A DNA stretch of 49,581 nt from Rouxiella silvae (GTDB taxonomy: Bacteria; Pseudomonadota; Gammaproteobacteria; Enterobacterales; Enterobacteriaceae), in assembly GCF_002093625.1 (NCBI RefSeq), contig NZ_MRWD01000043.1:1-49581 (forward strand). The letters run 5' to 3'. The position numbers were made by a program, and so were the translations under genes. The notes under the pieces are model-generated. The model searched no databases and was not told where the DNA came from. It worked only from the letters and a program-made list of their open reading frames with translations. Below, piece by piece: positions 1-11,037 of the stretch (position 1 is the stretch's first letter; every line of letters starts with the position of its first letter).

Positions 1-535
1 CCTCAGTAATTAGTTAAGTTATTCTGATGATTAGCCCGCGAAGAATAATTTAATTAAGAGTCATTATTGGTACTCTTTTGCGATTTAACACCGGTATAAT
101 TTTATTAAGATTAATCCTAATGAACGAAATGTATATAACATTTCGGTGAAAGCAATCTGTCGAATGGGTATCTGATAAATAGATTTTGAACCTTTTAATT
201 TCGACGATTTTTTATATTGGAAATTGCTAGCGCTATGCTGCGCCTGCTTTGGCGTGCAGGGTAAGTGCAGGGACGGCTGTTAGTGTGCGCCTATTGTAAT
301 GATTGTATTTGTCATGCTTTGTCAGTATGGAATTATATTTCTTTGAATTTAATACTTATTTGAAAAAGCGCGTTAAGGATAATCATTTGAAAATTACCTA
401 ATGGGCATAAATATTTCTCATTTCTTCATTATCTAATGAGTGAGTGCCTTCAGATCTGGTATTCTGCATTTTGCGGGAAGTTTTCCGCACTATCCAGGGT
501 AGCTTGTTATTAGATTTTAAAAGTGAAGAAAAACT
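1..535. other. AT-rich region upstream of lrhA, no gene seen
   Basis: No credible coding frame is present. The stretch is AT-rich and precedes the lrhA start at 536. In E. coli a long regulatory region separates lrhA from the divergent alaA, so this is probably the equivalent lrhA control region (inference). Several weak sigma70-like hexamers occur, but none is convincing enough to call. Confidence 0.5.
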
Positions 536-1474
536 ATGACAAATGCAAATCGTCCAATTCTTAATCTAGATCTTGACCTGCTAAGGACCTTTGTAGCCGT
601 TGCTGATTTAAATACTTTCGCCGCTGCCGCCGCCGCAGTTTGTCGAACACAATCAGCAGTGAGCCAGCAAATGCAACGTCTCGAGCAGCTCGTCGGTAAA
701 GAACTGTTCGCCAGGCATGGACGCAATAAGTTATTGACTGAACACGGTATTCAGTTGCTAGGTTATGCGCGAAAAATATTACGCTTCAATGATGAAGCCT
801 GCACTTCCCTAATGTACAGCGACGTACAGGGCAGTGTCATTATTGGCGCTTCCGACGACACCGCAGACACTATTTTACCGTACCTGCTTAGCCGCGTGAC
901 CTCCATTTACCCGAAATTGGCTATTGATGTACGGGTAAAACGCAGTCCGTTCATGTTACCGATGTTGGAAAGTGATGAGGTAGACCTAGCCATTACCACC
1001 ATCACTACCAAGGATCATCCACACATTGTGTTACGCACGTCGCCAACCTTGTGGTACTGCTCCGCCGATTTCTCCTATCCGTCGGGCGACAGCGTACCCT
1101 TAGTGCTTCTGGACGAACCGAGTCCTTATCGCTCTATGGCAATAGAACATCTCAATAAAGCCGGCATCCCGTGGCGCATTGCCTACGTTGCCTCTACGCT
1201 CTCTGCCATCCGCGCCGCCGTTCGTGCCGGTCTGGGCGTTACCGTCAGGCCTATTGAAATGATGAGTCCAGAGCTGCGCGTGCTGGGCGAGCAGGATGGT
1301 CTACCGAGACTGCCTGACACGCAATATGTGTTGTATAAAAATCAGCACTGCGATAATGACCTCGCCATGGCAATTTTCAACGCCGTGGAACAGGGCAGTG
1401 ATCCTTATTCCCTTAACAATTATGCTCAACGTGCCAGCACTGACGACGAGTTTGTTGAAGCACCCAAATCCTGA
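536..1474 (+). CDS. lrhA: LysR-family transcriptional regulator LrhA
   Basis: A 312-residue LysR-type regulator. The N-terminal winged helix-turn-helix spans about residues 15-75 ([17 protein letters not shown], then [11 protein letters not shown]) and is followed by a linker helix and a periplasmic-binding-like effector domain. In E. coli LrhA represses flhDC and affects type 1 fimbriae and RpoS levels; its ligand is unknown. Its position directly upstream of, and codirectional with, nuoA is the conserved enterobacterial arrangement and supports LrhA over paralogues such as HexA/PecT in other contexts. The ATG at 536 follows a purine-rich GTGAAGAAAAACT stretch and gives the usual family length. 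E. coli LrhA autoregulates; nothing here proves that. Confidence 0.95.
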   Translation: MTNANRPILNLDLDLLRTFVAVADLNTFAAAAAAVCRTQSAVSQQMQRLEQLVGKELFARHGRNKLLTEHGIQLLGYARKILRFNDEACTSLMYSDVQGSVIIGASDDTADTILPYLLSRVTSIYPKLAIDVRVKRSPFMLPMLESDEVDLAITTITTKDHPHIVLRTSPTLWYCSADFSYPSGDSVPLVLLDEPSPYRSMAIEHLNKAGIPWRIAYVASTLSAIRAAVRAGLGVTVRPIEMMSPELRVLGEQDGLPRLPDTQYVLYKNQHCDNDLAMAIFNAVEQGSDPYSLNNYAQRASTDDEFVEAPKS

Positions 1475-1496
1475 GCAGTAAAAGGCTTTTTTCCTC

Positions 1497-1524
1497 CCCC
1501 CGAACTCGGATACCACTTCGGGGG
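1497..1524 (+). terminator. G/C-rich hairpin after lrhA, possible terminator
   Basis: An 8-bp perfect stem (CCCCCGAA with TTCGGGGG, loop 1505-1516) begins 23 bp after the lrhA stop. It is not followed by a clear T-run on the plus strand (the next bases are purine-rich), so it is not a canonical intrinsic terminator. It may protect the 3' end or act with another factor. Confidence 0.45.
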
Positions 1525-1993
1525 TAGGGAAGGGGGAAAACCAAAAGGTGAATTAATAACCAACTCATAAGATTTTCTTCACGAAACTGCTATTTTAAGT
1601 GTTTTACCCTCCTCCATTCCGCCTTGATATCGTCAAGTCAGTAAACTATCACTTTGCTAAATGAGTTCTTTTTTTAACCGCCCATTTCCACAAACACTTC
1701 CATGAATTTTTTATGAAATGTATTTTTATTTTAAATTTTTAAACAAAATTCATTCAAAAATTGTCTTATTTTTTAGCAATCTTGCCAAAAACGTGTCCTA
1801 GATCAACAAATAACCCTGTTTTGTGAGTGGAAGAATGGGGTAATCCTGCGACAATAGTAGGGGTAGGTTGCTAAATCTTTGACTCCAGATAAGTTACATC
1901 CTTTTTTTTACTCTTTTGACTGACTCGATTTAGCTACCAACTATCGCATGTTGTGTTAATAAAATGCTAAAGATGTAAATTAACGTGGATATA

Positions 1994-2015
1994 CTTTTGT
2001 CAAAGTTGACAAAAG
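1994..2015. repeat. Perfect 10-bp inverted repeat, candidate operator
   Basis: CTTTTGTCAA and its exact complement TTGACAAAAG are separated by AG. The site lies 215 bp before nuoA. The symmetry fits a dimeric DNA-binding protein. It lacks the TTGAT-N4-ATCAA layout of FNR and I do not recognise the regulator. Confidence 0.6.
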
Positions 2016-2229
2016 GTTATAGAAAAGGGTAAAAAGCCCACAGTAATTCACTGGATAATCGCTTTTAAAACCCTAGAGTCTATAAGGTTGCCGCAAAAAT
2101 CGGCGATTTTGGTCTCGAAGGTCCCGTGAAGACTGGTGGTTATTAATCCTTCCCTTGAATCGATGTGGCAGGCAAGTTGCCGGGCAAGAGCAAATGCAAG
2201 ATGCCACTTTTGATGAGTAAGCATAGAGT

Positions 2230-2697
2230 ATGTCAACAGCCACAGATGTCACCGCTCATAACTGGGCGCTCGCAGTTTTTCTTATTATCGCAGTCGGCCT
2301 GTGTTGCCTGATGTTGCTCGGCGCAGCTTTCCTGGGAGGGAAAGTTCGCGGACGCCACACAGAAACCCCGTTCGAGTCGGGTATTGCACCCGTTGGCTCG
2401 ACGCATATGCGCCTGTCGGCAAAATTCTATTTAGTCGCTATGTTCTTCGTCATTTTCGATGTGGAAGCCTTGTATCTTTATGCATGGTCAACCTCAATTC
2501 GTGAAAGCGGATGGACCGGCTTTGTAGAAGCTGCGATTTTCATATTTGTACTTTTAGCCGGCCTGTTTTATCTGGTTCGCATCGGTGCGCTTGACTGGAC
2601 TCCAATCCGTTCGAAAGGTCCTGTTAAAGCCAGCCCGGTTATTCCGAGCCCAGTCATTAAGACCAGCAATCACCCGCATGGCAATCGCCAACAATAA
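2230..2697 (+). CDS. nuoA: NADH-quinone oxidoreductase subunit A
   Basis: A 155-residue membrane subunit of complex I with three transmembrane segments: about residues 11-35, 66-88 and 98-118. The family signature FESGI and the acidic VIFDVEAL loop region are present; that loop helps line the route from the quinone site into the membrane arm. E. coli NuoA is 147 residues; the extra length is a C-terminal tail rich in Pro, Ser and His. It is the first gene of the nuo operon, 14 bp before nuoB. The ATG start matches the homologue (MSTATDV against MSMSTSTEV). Confidence 0.97.
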   Translation: MSTATDVTAHNWALAVFLIIAVGLCCLMLLGAAFLGGKVRGRHTETPFESGIAPVGSTHMRLSAKFYLVAMFFVIFDVEALYLYAWSTSIRESGWTGFVEAAIFIFVLLAGLFYLVRIGALDWTPIRSKGPVKASPVIPSPVIKTSNHPHGNRQQ

Positions 2698-2711
2698 AGT
2701 GAGGCATCAAG

Positions 2712-3386
2712 ATGGACTATACGCTCACGCGCTTAGACCCGAACGGTGAGAACGACCGTTACCCCCTGCAGAAACAAGAGACGGTTTCCGATCCTCTTGA
2801 GCAGGAAGTTAACCAAAGCGTGTATATGGGGAAACTCGAGCACGCGTTGCATGACGTGGTGAACTGGGGTCGTAAAAACTCGCTTTGGCCATTTAACTTT
2901 GGTCTTTCATGCTGCTACGTGGAAATGACGACCTCGTTTACCGCGGTGCATGACGTTGCGCGATTCGGTTCGGAAGTTATTCGTGCCTCACCGCGTCAGG
3001 CCGACTTTATGGTGGTTGCCGGTACATGCTTTACCAAAATGGCGCCGGTTATTCAGCGTCTTTATGACCAGATGCTTGAGCCTAAATGGGTTATTTCGAT
3101 GGGCGCCTGTGCCAACTCCGGTGGCATGTACGACATCTATTCTGTGGTGCAGGGTGTTGATAAGTTCTTGCCGGTAGACGTTTATATTCCTGGCTGCCCT
3201 CCGCGCCCTGAAGCTTACATGCAGGCACTGCTTTTGCTACAGGAGTCGATTGGAAAAGAACGTCGTCCTCTCTCTTGGGTAGTCGGTGACCAAGGTGTTT
3301 ACCGTGCCAATATGCAGTCTGAAAAAGAGCGCAAACGCGCCGAACGTATCGCCGTGACGAATTTGCGGACACCTGACGAGGTTTAA
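2712..3386 (+). CDS. nuoB: NADH-quinone oxidoreductase subunit B
   Basis: A 224-residue peripheral subunit that carries iron-sulfur cluster N2, the last electron carrier before quinone. The cluster ligands are visible: the adjacent cysteines in SCCYVEM, the cysteine in GTCFTKMAP and the one in [10 protein letters not shown]. NuoB sits at the junction of the peripheral and membrane arms and contacts NuoCD, NuoI and NuoH. The length equals the usual enterobacterial one (about 220). It follows nuoA closely but is separated from nuoC by a structured 118-bp gap. Confidence 0.98.
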   Translation: MDYTLTRLDPNGENDRYPLQKQETVSDPLEQEVNQSVYMGKLEHALHDVVNWGRKNSLWPFNFGLSCCYVEMTTSFTAVHDVARFGSEVIRASPRQADFMVVAGTCFTKMAPVIQRLYDQMLEPKWVISMGACANSGGMYDIYSVVQGVDKFLPVDVYIPGCPPRPEAYMQALLLLQESIGKERRPLSWVVGDQGVYRANMQSEKERKRAERIAVTNLRTPDEV

Positions 3387-3504
3387 CACTGTTCGTCAAA
3401 CCTGAGGGGCAACGCCGTCAGGAAATTATTATTTAAAAATGACGGTTACAGCCAGGTGCACTTCCCCTTAGGCAACCATGACACATTTAGTGTGGTGAGA
3501 AAAT
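3387..3504 (+). promoter_or_regulatory. nuoB-nuoC intercistronic spacer with hairpins
   Basis: This is one of only two gaps above 90 bp inside nuo. It can form several small stems: TGACGA with TCGTCA (3374-3379/3393-3398, starting in the end of nuoB), CCTGA with TCAGG (3401-3405/3418-3422) and CACA with TGTG (3482-3485/3491-3494) just before the nuoC ribosome site GGTGAG. None has a T-run, so they are more likely RNA stability or translation elements than terminators (inference). Confidence 0.5.
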
Positions 3505-5304
3505 ATGACAGATTTAACGACGCAAGACCTCGCTCAGCCAGCATGGCAGACGCGCGATCATCTTGATGATCCCGTTATTGGTGAGCTGCGTAACCGTTTT
3601 GGGCCAGAGGCCTTTTCTGTTCAGCCGACCCGCACCGGTATCCCGGTGGTGTGGGTAAAACGCGAACAGATACTGGAAGTTATTACCTTTTTACGCAAAC
3701 AGCCCAAGCCTTACGTCATGCTTTATGATCTGCACGGCGTTGATGAACGTTTACGTAACCACCGCGACGGTTTACCGGCTGCGGATTTTTCCGTTTTCTA
3801 TCACCTGCTTTCTATCGAACGCAACAGCGACATTATGCTTAAAGTGGCGCTGGCTGAAAACGACCTGCATTTGCCAACGCTGACCAAGGTATACCCGAAT
3901 GCCAACTGGTATGAGCGCGAAACCTGGGAAATGTTCGGTATTACCTTTGACGGTCACCCCCATCTGACGCGCATCATGATGCCTAAGACCTGGGAAGGGC
4001 ATCCGCTGCGCAAAGATTATCCGGCGCGTGCGACCGAGTTTGATCCGTTCGAACTGACTAAGCAGAAAGAAGATCTCGAAATGGAAGCGCTGACCTTCAA
4101 ACCCGAAGACTGGGGTATGAAGCGCGGTACCGAAAACGAAGATTTCATGTTCTTGAACCTCGGCCCTAACCACCCGTCTGCGCACGGTGCTTTCCGCATT
4201 GTGATGCAGCTTGACGGCGAAGAGATTGTCGATTGCGTTCCGGACATAGGTTACCACCACCGCGGTGCCGAAAAAATGGGCGAGCGCCAGTCATGGCACA
4301 GCTACATTCCTTACACCGACCGTATCGAATACCTCGGCGGCTGTGTTAACGAAATGCCTTACGTATTGGCGGTTGAAAAGCTGGCCGGTATCACCGTTGG
4401 CGATCGCGTTAACACCATCCGCGTCATGCTTTCCGAGCTGTTCCGTATCAACAGCCACTTGCTCTACATCTCGACCTTTATTCAGGACGTTGGCGCAATG
4501 ACCCCGGTGTTCTTTGCCTTCACTGACCGTCAGAAAATTTATGACGTGGTTGAAGCAATCACTGGTTTCCGTATGCACCCGGCGTGGTTCCGCATTGGCG
4601 GCGTGGCGCACGACCTGCCAAAAGGCTGGGAACGTCTGCTGCGCGACTTCCTGGAGTGGATGCCGAAACGTCTTGATTCCTACATGAAGACGGCGCTGAA
4701 AAACAGCATTCTGGTTGCGCGTTCCAAAGGCGTTGCCGCCTACAATGCAGAAGATGCATTGGCTTGGGGCACCACCGGTGCAGGTCTGCGCGCCACTGGC
4801 GTCGCGTTTGATGTGCGTAAATGGCGTCCTTACTCCGGCTATGAAAACTTCGATTTTGAAGTGCCGGTCGGCGATGGCGTGAGCGACTCGTATTCGCGCG
4901 TGATGCTGAAAATGGAAGAGATGCGCCAGAGTCTGCGCATTCTGCAGCAGTGCCTGGATCACATGCCTGAAGGTCCGTTTAAAGCCGATCATCCACTGAC
5001 GACGCCGCCGCCGAAAGAACGCACGTTGCAGCATATCGAAACCCTGATCACTCACTTCCTGCAGGTTTCGTGGGGGCCGGTAATGCCTGCCAACGAATCC
5101 TTCCAGATGATCGAGGCAACGAAAGGGATCAACAGCTACTACCTGACGAGCGATGGCAGCACCATGAGCTACCGCACCCGCGTGCGTACGCCAAGCTTCC
5201 CGCACTTGCAGCAGATCCCGTCAGTTATCCGTGGCAGCCTGGTATCAGACCTTATCGTCTATCTGGGCAGTATTGATTTTGTAATGTCAGATGTGGACCG
5301 CTAA
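3505..5304 (+). CDS. nuoC: NADH-quinone oxidoreductase fused subunit C/D
   Basis: A 599-residue fusion of the 30-kDa (NuoC, about residues 1-185) and 49-kDa (NuoD, about 205-599) subunits, the fused form normal in E. coli and relatives (about 600 residues). The NuoC signature [16 protein letters not shown] is present near residue 135. The NuoD part has [13 protein letters not shown] and [13 protein letters not shown], which help form the quinone pocket next to cluster N2, and the NiFe-hydrogenase-like C-terminus ending [11 protein letters not shown]. It acts on the cytoplasmic side of complex I. The start follows GGTGAG at a good distance. Confidence 0.98.
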   Translation: MTDLTTQDLAQPAWQTRDHLDDPVIGELRNRFGPEAFSVQPTRTGIPVVWVKREQILEVITFLRKQPKPYVMLYDLHGVDERLRNHRDGLPAADFSVFYHLLSIERNSDIMLKVALAENDLHLPTLTKVYPNANWYERETWEMFGITFDGHPHLTRIMMPKTWEGHPLRKDYPARATEFDPFELTKQKEDLEMEALTFKPEDWGMKRGTENEDFMFLNLGPNHPSAHGAFRIVMQLDGEEIVDCVPDIGYHHRGAEKMGERQSWHSYIPYTDRIEYLGGCVNEMPYVLAVEKLAGITVGDRVNTIRVMLSELFRINSHLLYISTFIQDVGAMTPVFFAFTDRQKIYDVVEAITGFRMHPAWFRIGGVAHDLPKGWERLLRDFLEWMPKRLDSYMKTALKNSILVARSKGVAAYNAEDALAWGTTGAGLRATGVAFDVRKWRPYSGYENFDFEVPVGDGVSDSYSRVMLKMEEMRQSLRILQQCLDHMPEGPFKADHPLTTPPPKERTLQHIETLITHFLQVSWGPVMPANESFQMIEATKGINSYYLTSDGSTMSYRTRVRTPSFPHLQQIPSVIRGSLVSDLIVYLGSIDFVMSDVDR

Positions 5305-5306
5305 CG

Positions 5307-5861
5307 ATGACAGATCTTAATAAAGACTCAGAGCTTCAGTATATCAACGTGTCTGCACCTGCGGCCTTTGACGCGGCGCAGAACAAGCAGAAGTTTGAGC
5401 TGAGCGCGACTGAACGTGACGCGATTGAGCACGAAAAACATCACTATGAAGATGCCCGCGCGGTCTCAATTGAAGCACTGAAAATTGTGCAGAAAGAGCG
5501 TGGCTGGGTGCCGGATGGCGCAATCTATGCCATTGCAGAAATTCTTGCCATTCCGGCTAGCGATGTAGAAGGTGTGGCGACGTTTTACAGCCAAATCTTC
5601 CGCCAGCAGGTTGGGCGTCACGTCATTCGCTATTGCGACAGCGTTGTCTGCCACATCACCGGCTATCAAGGCATTCAGGCCGCGATTGAAGAGAAGCTGA
5701 ATATCAAACCGGGTGAAACTACGCCGGACGGACGCTTCACTTTGCTGCCAACCTGCTGTCTGGGCAACTGTGATAAAAGCCCGACTATGATGATCGATGA
5801 AGACACGCACAGCTACCTGAAACCAGAAGAAATCGGTCAGTTACTGGAGCGTTACTCATGA
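5307..5861 (+). CDS. nuoE: NADH-quinone oxidoreductase subunit E
   Basis: A 184-residue thioredoxin-like subunit holding the [2Fe-2S] cluster N1a. The four ligands are in CDSVVC and CCLGNC. With NuoF and NuoG it forms the NADH dehydrogenase module. It is about 18 residues longer at the N-terminus than E. coli NuoE (166); homology begins around [14 protein letters not shown]. There is no internal Met before that point, so the ATG at 5307, 2 bp after the nuoC stop, is the likely start. Its stop overlaps the nuoF start (ATGA), which suggests translational coupling. Confidence 0.97.
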   Translation: MTDLNKDSELQYINVSAPAAFDAAQNKQKFELSATERDAIEHEKHHYEDARAVSIEALKIVQKERGWVPDGAIYAIAEILAIPASDVEGVATFYSQIFRQQVGRHVIRYCDSVVCHITGYQGIQAAIEEKLNIKPGETTPDGRFTLLPTCCLGNCDKSPTMMIDEDTHSYLKPEEIGQLLERYS

Positions 5862-7222
5862 ATGTCTACGGTTACACGCCAAGAGAGATTATCCGTACAC
5901 CGGAAATGCATCCGCTGACATGGCGCATGCGCGAAGACCAGCAGCCGGTATGGATTGACGAATACCGCAGCAAAAACGGCTATGCCGGTGCAGAGAAAGC
6001 GCTTAAAACTTTGTCGCAGGACGAAATCGTTGCATTGGTGAAAGACTCCGGCCTGAAGGGCCGCGGCGGTGCAGGTTTCTCTACCGGTTTGAAGTGGAGC
6101 CTGATGCCGAAAGACGAATCCATGAACATCCGTTACCTGCTGTGTAACGCGGATGAAATGGAGCCGGGTACCTATAAAGACCGCCTGTTGATGGAGCAAA
6201 TGCCCCACCAGCTGGTTGAAGGCATGCTGATCAGCGCCTTCGCACTGAAAGCCTACCGTGGCTATATCTTCCTGCGCGGTGAATATATCGAAGCGGCCGT
6301 GAACCTGCGTCGCGCCATCGAAGAGGCCCGAGCAGCCGGTTTGATTGGCAAAAATATTCTCGGCACCGGATTTGATTTCGAGCTGATCGTCCACACCGGC
6401 GCAGGTCGTTACATCTGCGGTGAAGAAACGGCGCTGATTAACTCACTGGAAGGCCGCCGCGCCAACCCGCGCTCCAAGCCGCCATTCCCGGCGTCTGTGG
6501 GCGCATGGGGCAAGCCGACCTGCGTGAACAACGTCGAAACGCTGTCTAACGTCCCGGCGATTTTGGCCAACGGCGTCGAGTGGTACAAAGGCATTTCAAC
6601 CAGCGAAGACACCGGAACCAAGATGATGGGCTTCTCTGGTCGCGTTAAAAATCCGGGCGTGTGGGAGCTACCGTTTGGCACCACCGCACGCGAAATTCTT
6701 GAAGAGTACGCCGGTGGCATGCGCGACGGTCTGAAGTTTAAAGCCTGGCAGCCGGGTGGGGCAGGGACCGACTTCCTGACCGACCAGCATCTCGACCTGC
6801 CGATGGAATTTGCCAGCATTGGTAAAGCCGGAAGCCGTTTAGGTACCGCGCTGGCGATGGCGGTCGATCATGAAATTGGCATGGTTCCGTTGGTGCGTAA
6901 CCTTGAAGAGTTCTTCTCGCGTGAGTCCTGCGGCTGGTGTACGCCATGCCGTGACGGTCTGCCGTGGAGCGTCAAGATCCTGCGTGCGCTGGAGCGCGGT
7001 GAAGGCCAGCCGGGAGACATAGAAACTCTCGAGCAGCTTTGCCGCCAGCTTGGTCCGGGTAAAACATTCTGCGCACACGCGCCGGGTGCCGTGGAGCCAT
7101 TGCAGAGTGCGATTAAATATTTCCGGGAAGAATTTGAAGCAGGCATCGCCAAGCAACATTACAACAATGCGCGGGCAATTGGCGGCATACAGCCAAATAA
7201 CCTGCTGAAAGAGCGTTGGTAA
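5858..7222 (+). CDS. nuoF: NADH-quinone oxidoreductase subunit F
   Basis: A 454-residue flavoprotein where NADH is oxidised. The glycine-rich [13 protein letters not shown] binds [20 protein letters not shown] is the second flavin-site signature, and [11 protein letters not shown] plus a later Cys (KTFCAHA) hold the [4Fe-4S] cluster N3. Length and sequence are close to E. coli NuoF (445). The ATG overlaps the nuoE stop by 4 bp. The N-terminus is about 9 residues longer than in E. coli ([16 protein letters not shown] against MKNIIRTPE). Confidence 0.98.
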   Translation: MNVYGYTPREIIRTPEMHPLTWRMREDQQPVWIDEYRSKNGYAGAEKALKTLSQDEIVALVKDSGLKGRGGAGFSTGLKWSLMPKDESMNIRYLLCNADEMEPGTYKDRLLMEQMPHQLVEGMLISAFALKAYRGYIFLRGEYIEAAVNLRRAIEEARAAGLIGKNILGTGFDFELIVHTGAGRYICGEETALINSLEGRRANPRSKPPFPASVGAWGKPTCVNNVETLSNVPAILANGVEWYKGISTSEDTGTKMMGFSGRVKNPGVWELPFGTTAREILEEYAGGMRDGLKFKAWQPGGAGTDFLTDQHLDLPMEFASIGKAGSRLGTALAMAVDHEIGMVPLVRNLEEFFSRESCGWCTPCRDGLPWSVKILRALERGEGQPGDIETLEQLCRQLGPGKTFCAHAPGAVEPLQSAIKYFREEFEAGIAKQHYNNARAIGGIQPNNLLKERW

Positions 7223-7236
7223 GCCGCTAAAAACGA

Positions 7237-7297
7237 TGCCCGAGAAACGCGGGCAACCCGGCCAGAATTTTTGATTAACGCCTGCCGAAAGGTGGGC
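7237..7297 (+). promoter_or_regulatory. Two hairpins in the nuoF-nuoG spacer
   Basis: The 95-bp gap holds two good stems. The first is TGCCCG with CGGGCA (7237-7242/7250-7255). The second is GCCTGCC with GGTGGGC around a GAAA tetraloop (7280-7286/7291-7297), 20 bp before the nuoG start. Neither has a T-run. They may slow 3' decay or tune NuoG translation (inference). Confidence 0.55.
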
Positions 7298-7317
7298 CTT
7301 GTGGAAGCATGCTGACT

Positions 7318-10044
7318 ATGGCTACGATTCATGTAGACGGCAAAGAATACGATGTAAACGGAGCGGACAACCTACTTCAGGCTTGCCTCTCTCTTGGCCT
7401 CGATATTCCTTATTTTTGCTGGCATCCGGCGCTGGGAAGCGTCGGCGCTTGCCGCCAATGTGCGGTTAAGCAATACCAAAACGCAGAAGATACGCGCGGC
7501 CGTTTGGTTATGTCATGTATGACGCCTGCGTCTGATGGAACCTTTATTTCCATCGATGACGGAGAAGCCAAACAGTTCCGGGAAAGCGTCGTGGAATGGT
7601 TGATGACCAACCACCCGCACGACTGCCCGGTGTGTGAGGAGGGCGGTAACTGTCACCTTCAGGATATGACAGTCATGACCGGCCACGCCACGCGTCGCTA
7701 TCGTTTCTCTAAACGTACGCATAATAATCAGGATCTCGGCCCGTTCATTTCTCACGAGATGAACCGCTGTATCGCCTGTTATCGCTGCGTGCGTTATTAC
7801 AAGGACTACGCTGACGGTACCGATCTTGGCGTTTACGGCGCGCACGACAACGTCTACTTTGGTCGCCCGGAAGACGGACCGCTGGAAAGCGAATTTTCCG
7901 GTAACTTAGTAGAAGTTTGCCCGACCGGCGTATTCACCGACAAAACACACTCAGAGCGCTATAACCGTAAATGGGACATGCAGTTTGCACCCAGCGTTTG
8001 CCAACAGTGCAGCGTCGGCTGTAACACCAGCCCGGGTGAGCGCTACGGTGAACTGCGTCGCATCGAAAACCGCTATAACGGCACCGTGAACCGCTACTTC
8101 TTGTGCGACCGCGGACGTTTTGGCTACGGCTACGTCAACGCCAAAGACCGTCCATCCAAACCGATGCAGCAGCGCGGCAGTGACTGGATTGCACTCAACG
8201 CTGAACAGGCGATGCAGGGCGCGGCGGACATTCTTCGTCAGTCGAGCAAAACTATCGGTATCGGCTCTCCACGCGCCAGCCTCGAAAGTAACTTTGCGCT
8301 GCGGGAATTGGTCGGTGCTGAAAACTTCTATACCGGTATCAACGCGGCGGAGCAAAATCGTCTGGCGCTGATGCTGAACATCCTGAAAAACAGCGGGGTT
8401 CACACGCCGGCTCTGCACGACATTGAGTCCTACGATGCTGTGCTGATCCTGGGTGAAGATCTCACGCAAACTGGCGCACGCATTGCGTTGGCGGTTCGTC
8501 AGGCAGTCAAGGGTAAAGCCCGCGCTATGGCAGCGGCCCAACGCGTTGCCGACTGGCAGATTGCGGCTATCCAGACCATCGGACAGCACGCCAAGCATCC
8601 TCTGTTTGTGACCAACGTTGATAACACCCGTCTCGATGATATTGCCGCTCTGAACTACCGCGCACCGGTTGACGAGCAGGCACGTTTCGGTTTCGCCATT
8701 GCCCACGCTATTGACGATGCGGCTCCGGCGGTCACCGACATCGACGAAAGCCTCAACAAGAAAGTCGACATGATTGCGCAGGCATTAACTGGCGCAAGAA
8801 AACCGTTGATTATTACCGGCACTAACGCAGGCAGCGACGCGATTATTTCTGCCGCAGCCAACGTGGCGAAAGCCCTGAAAGCGCGCGGTCTTGACGTCGG
8901 CATCACCTTCGTGGCCTCTTCTGCCAACAGCATCGGTCTGTCGATGATTGGTGGCGGCAATCTCGACGACGCACTTGGCCTGCTTTCCAGCGGCGGCGCA
9001 GACAGCGCTATCGTCATGGAAAACGACCTGTATCGTCAGGCACCTGAATCTGTCGTTGACGAGGCACTTTCGAAGGTTCAAAACCTGCTGGTCGTTGACC
9101 ACCAGCGCACCCGTATTATGGATAAGGCCAGCCTTATCCTGCCGGCCGCAAGTTTCGCTGAAAGCGACGGTACGTTGGTCAATCAGGAAGGCCGCGCACA
9201 GCGTTTCTTCCAGGTTTATGACCCGGCGTACTACGACAACAGCATCGTGATGCTTGAGAGCTGGCGCTGGATGCACTCGCTGCATTCCACCATCAACAGC
9301 CGTCACGTTGACTGGACTCAGCTGGATCACGTCATTGAGGCCTGCGTTGCGGCTCTTCCGCAGCTTAAAGGTATGATTGACGCTGCGCCGGATGCTTCCT
9401 TCCGTATTCGTGGTCAGAAACTGGCGCGTTCACCGATTCGTTCAAGTGGACGTACCGCCATGCGCGCCAACATCAACGTGCACGAACCGCGTCAGCCGCA
9501 GGACAAAGACACCATGTTTGCCTTCTCGATGGAAGGTAACAACAGTCCTTACGCGAACCGTCAACAGGTGCCGTTTGCCTGGGCTCCGGGCTGGAACTCA
9601 CCGCAGGCATGGAATAAATTCCAGGCCGAAGTGGGCGGTAAACTGCGTCACGGCGATCCGGGTGTGCGTCTGATTGAAGCAGGCGAGGGCACTCTTGAGT
9701 ACTTCAGTGAAATCCCTGCGGCCTTTGCTGCACAGGAAAATCACTGGCGCGTTGCCCCTTACTATCACCTGTTTGGTAGTGAAGAGATGTCTCAGCGTTC
9801 GAACGTTATCCAACAGCGTATGCCACAGCCTTACGTGATGGTTAACCCGGCCGATGCCGCTGCACTTGGCGTTAATCAGGGCACTCAGGTTGAATTCACC
9901 TGCGGTGGACAAACTCTGACTCTGCCGGTTCGTCTGAGCGAGACCCTCAATAAAGGACAAGTTGGCCTGCCGCTGGGCCTGCCGGGAATTTCTCCGGTGC
10001 TGGTCGGCGCAACGGTTGAGAATCTGCGGGAGGCAACCCGATGA
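7318..10044 (+). CDS. nuoG: NADH-quinone oxidoreductase subunit G
   Basis: A 908-residue subunit, the largest of complex I. The N-terminal ferredoxin-like domain has Cys34, 45, 48 and 67 for a [2Fe-2S] cluster, followed by the His/Cys cluster region [14 protein letters not shown] and a [11 protein letters not shown] cluster. The CQQCSVGC motif plus a later Cys forms the off-path cluster N7, kept as in E. coli. A long molybdopterin-oxidoreductase-like domain follows, without a molybdenum role. The ATG at 7318 is chosen over 7309: GGAAG at 7303 is 10 bp from it but only 1 bp from the earlier one, and [11 protein letters not shown] matches E. coli exactly, giving the same 908 length. The stop overlaps nuoH (ATGA). 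Confidence 0.97.
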   Translation: MATIHVDGKEYDVNGADNLLQACLSLGLDIPYFCWHPALGSVGACRQCAVKQYQNAEDTRGRLVMSCMTPASDGTFISIDDGEAKQFRESVVEWLMTNHPHDCPVCEEGGNCHLQDMTVMTGHATRRYRFSKRTHNNQDLGPFISHEMNRCIACYRCVRYYKDYADGTDLGVYGAHDNVYFGRPEDGPLESEFSGNLVEVCPTGVFTDKTHSERYNRKWDMQFAPSVCQQCSVGCNTSPGERYGELRRIENRYNGTVNRYFLCDRGRFGYGYVNAKDRPSKPMQQRGSDWIALNAEQAMQGAADILRQSSKTIGIGSPRASLESNFALRELVGAENFYTGINAAEQNRLALMLNILKNSGVHTPALHDIESYDAVLILGEDLTQTGARIALAVRQAVKGKARAMAAAQRVADWQIAAIQTIGQHAKHPLFVTNVDNTRLDDIAALNYRAPVDEQARFGFAIAHAIDDAAPAVTDIDESLNKKVDMIAQALTGARKPLIITGTNAGSDAIISAAANVAKALKARGLDVGITFVASSANSIGLSMIGGGNLDDALGLLSSGGADSAIVMENDLYRQAPESVVDEALSKVQNLLVVDHQRTRIMDKASLILPAASFAESDGTLVNQEGRAQRFFQVYDPAYYDNSIVMLESWRWMHSLHSTINSRHVDWTQLDHVIEACVAALPQLKGMIDAAPDASFRIRGQKLARSPIRSSGRTAMRANINVHEPRQPQDKDTMFAFSMEGNNSPYANRQQVPFAWAPGWNSPQAWNKFQAEVGGKLRHGDPGVRLIEAGEGTLEYFSEIPAAFAAQENHWRVAPYYHLFGSEEMSQRSNVIQQRMPQPYVMVNPADAAALGVNQGTQVEFTCGGQTLTLPVRLSETLNKGQVGLPLGLPGISPVLVGATVENLREATR

Positions 10045-11018
10045 GTTGGTTTACACCAGAAGTTATCGACACCATTATCGCCGTGGTTAAAGCGGTGGTG
10101 ATCCTGTTGGTCGTCGTCACCTGCGGAGCCTTTATGAGCTTCGCAGAACGCCGCCTGCTGGGCCTGTTCCAGAACCGATACGGACCTAACCGCGTCGGCT
10201 GGGGCGGCTCGCTGCAGTTGGTTGCCGACATGATCAAAATGTTCTTTAAAGAAGACTGGGCGCCAAAGTTCTCTGACCGGGCCATCTTTACGCTGGCACC
10301 GATGATTGCTTTTAGCTCCATGCTGATGGCGTTTGCGATTGTACCGGTTGCACCGACCTGGTACGGCGCCAACCTCAATATCGGCATTCTGTTCTTCCTT
10401 ATGATGGCGGGCTTAACGGTTTACGCCGTGCTGTTTGCCGGTTGGTCAAGCAACAACAAGTACTCCCTGCTGGGCGCAATGCGCGCCTCGGCACAGACGC
10501 TGAGCTATGAAGTGTTCCTCGGCCTGTCACTGATGGGGGTGGTTGCACAAGCGGGGTCATTTAACCTGCAGGACATTGTTCATGCGCAAGAGCACATGTG
10601 GAATATCATTCCGCAGTTCTTTGGCTTCTTGACCTTTGCGATTGCCGGTATTGCCGTGTGTCACCGCCATCCGTTTGACCAGCCAGAAGCCGAGCAGGAG
10701 CTGGCCGATGGTTACCACATCGAATATTCCGGCATGAAGTTTGGTCTGTTCTTCGTCGGTGAATACATCGGTATTGTGACCGTATCTGCACTGATAGTTA
10801 CGCTGTTCTTCGGGGGCTGGCAGGGGCCATTCCTGCCACCGTTCATCTGGTTTGCGTTGAAAACCGCTTTCTTCATGGTGATGTTCATTTTGTTACGTGC
10901 CGCTTTACCTCGTCCTCGTTACGATCAGGTGATGTCATTTGGCTGGCGCATTTGCCTGCCGCTGACCTTGCTGAATCTGCTAGGCACCGCGGCCGTCATT
11001 TTGTACAACGCAAATTAA
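10041..11018 (+). CDS. nuoH: NADH-quinone oxidoreductase subunit H
   Basis: A 325-residue membrane subunit (same length as E. coli) with about eight transmembrane helices. It forms the quinone channel at the joint with NuoB and NuoCD. The conserved [19 protein letters not shown] loop and the charged [17 protein letters not shown] loop, important for coupling, are both present. The start overlaps the nuoG stop by 4 bp. nuoI follows after 19 bp. Confidence 0.98.
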   Translation: MSWFTPEVIDTIIAVVKAVVILLVVVTCGAFMSFAERRLLGLFQNRYGPNRVGWGGSLQLVADMIKMFFKEDWAPKFSDRAIFTLAPMIAFSSMLMAFAIVPVAPTWYGANLNIGILFFLMMAGLTVYAVLFAGWSSNNKYSLLGAMRASAQTLSYEVFLGLSLMGVVAQAGSFNLQDIVHAQEHMWNIIPQFFGFLTFAIAGIAVCHRHPFDQPEAEQELADGYHIEYSGMKFGLFFVGEYIGIVTVSALIVTLFFGGWQGPFLPPFIWFALKTAFFMVMFILLRAALPRPRYDQVMSFGWRICLPLTLLNLLGTAAVILYNAN

Positions 11019-11037
11019 TATAAGGGGTGATTGAACC

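Larger units (their letters stand above)
1475..2229 (+). promoter_or_regulatory. lrhA-nuoA intergenic control region of the nuo operon
   Basis: A 755-bp gap without a credible gene lies before nuoA. It includes an AT-rich tract (about 1680-1800), two G-rich motifs whose complements resemble NarL heptamers (1836-1842, complement TACCCCA; 1859-1865, complement TACCCCT), and a perfect inverted repeat at 1994-2015. In E. coli, nuo is driven from a long upstream region controlled by NarL, ArcA, FNR, IHF and Fis, so the length and NarL-like heptamers fit. Exact promoters could not be assigned. Confidence 0.6.

Noticed and set aside
1994..2015. FNR site reading of the nuo inverted repeat
   Set aside because: FNR needs TTGAT-N4-ATCAA. 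Here the half-sites are TTGTC and GACAA with a 6-base gap.
2048..2236. Small minus-strand gene in the nuo leader
   Set aside because: It overlaps the nuoA start, has no ribosome site and no family resemblance.
4291..5205. Minus-strand open frame of 304 residues inside nuoC
   Set aside because: Antisense to the NuoD part, with no recognisable domain.
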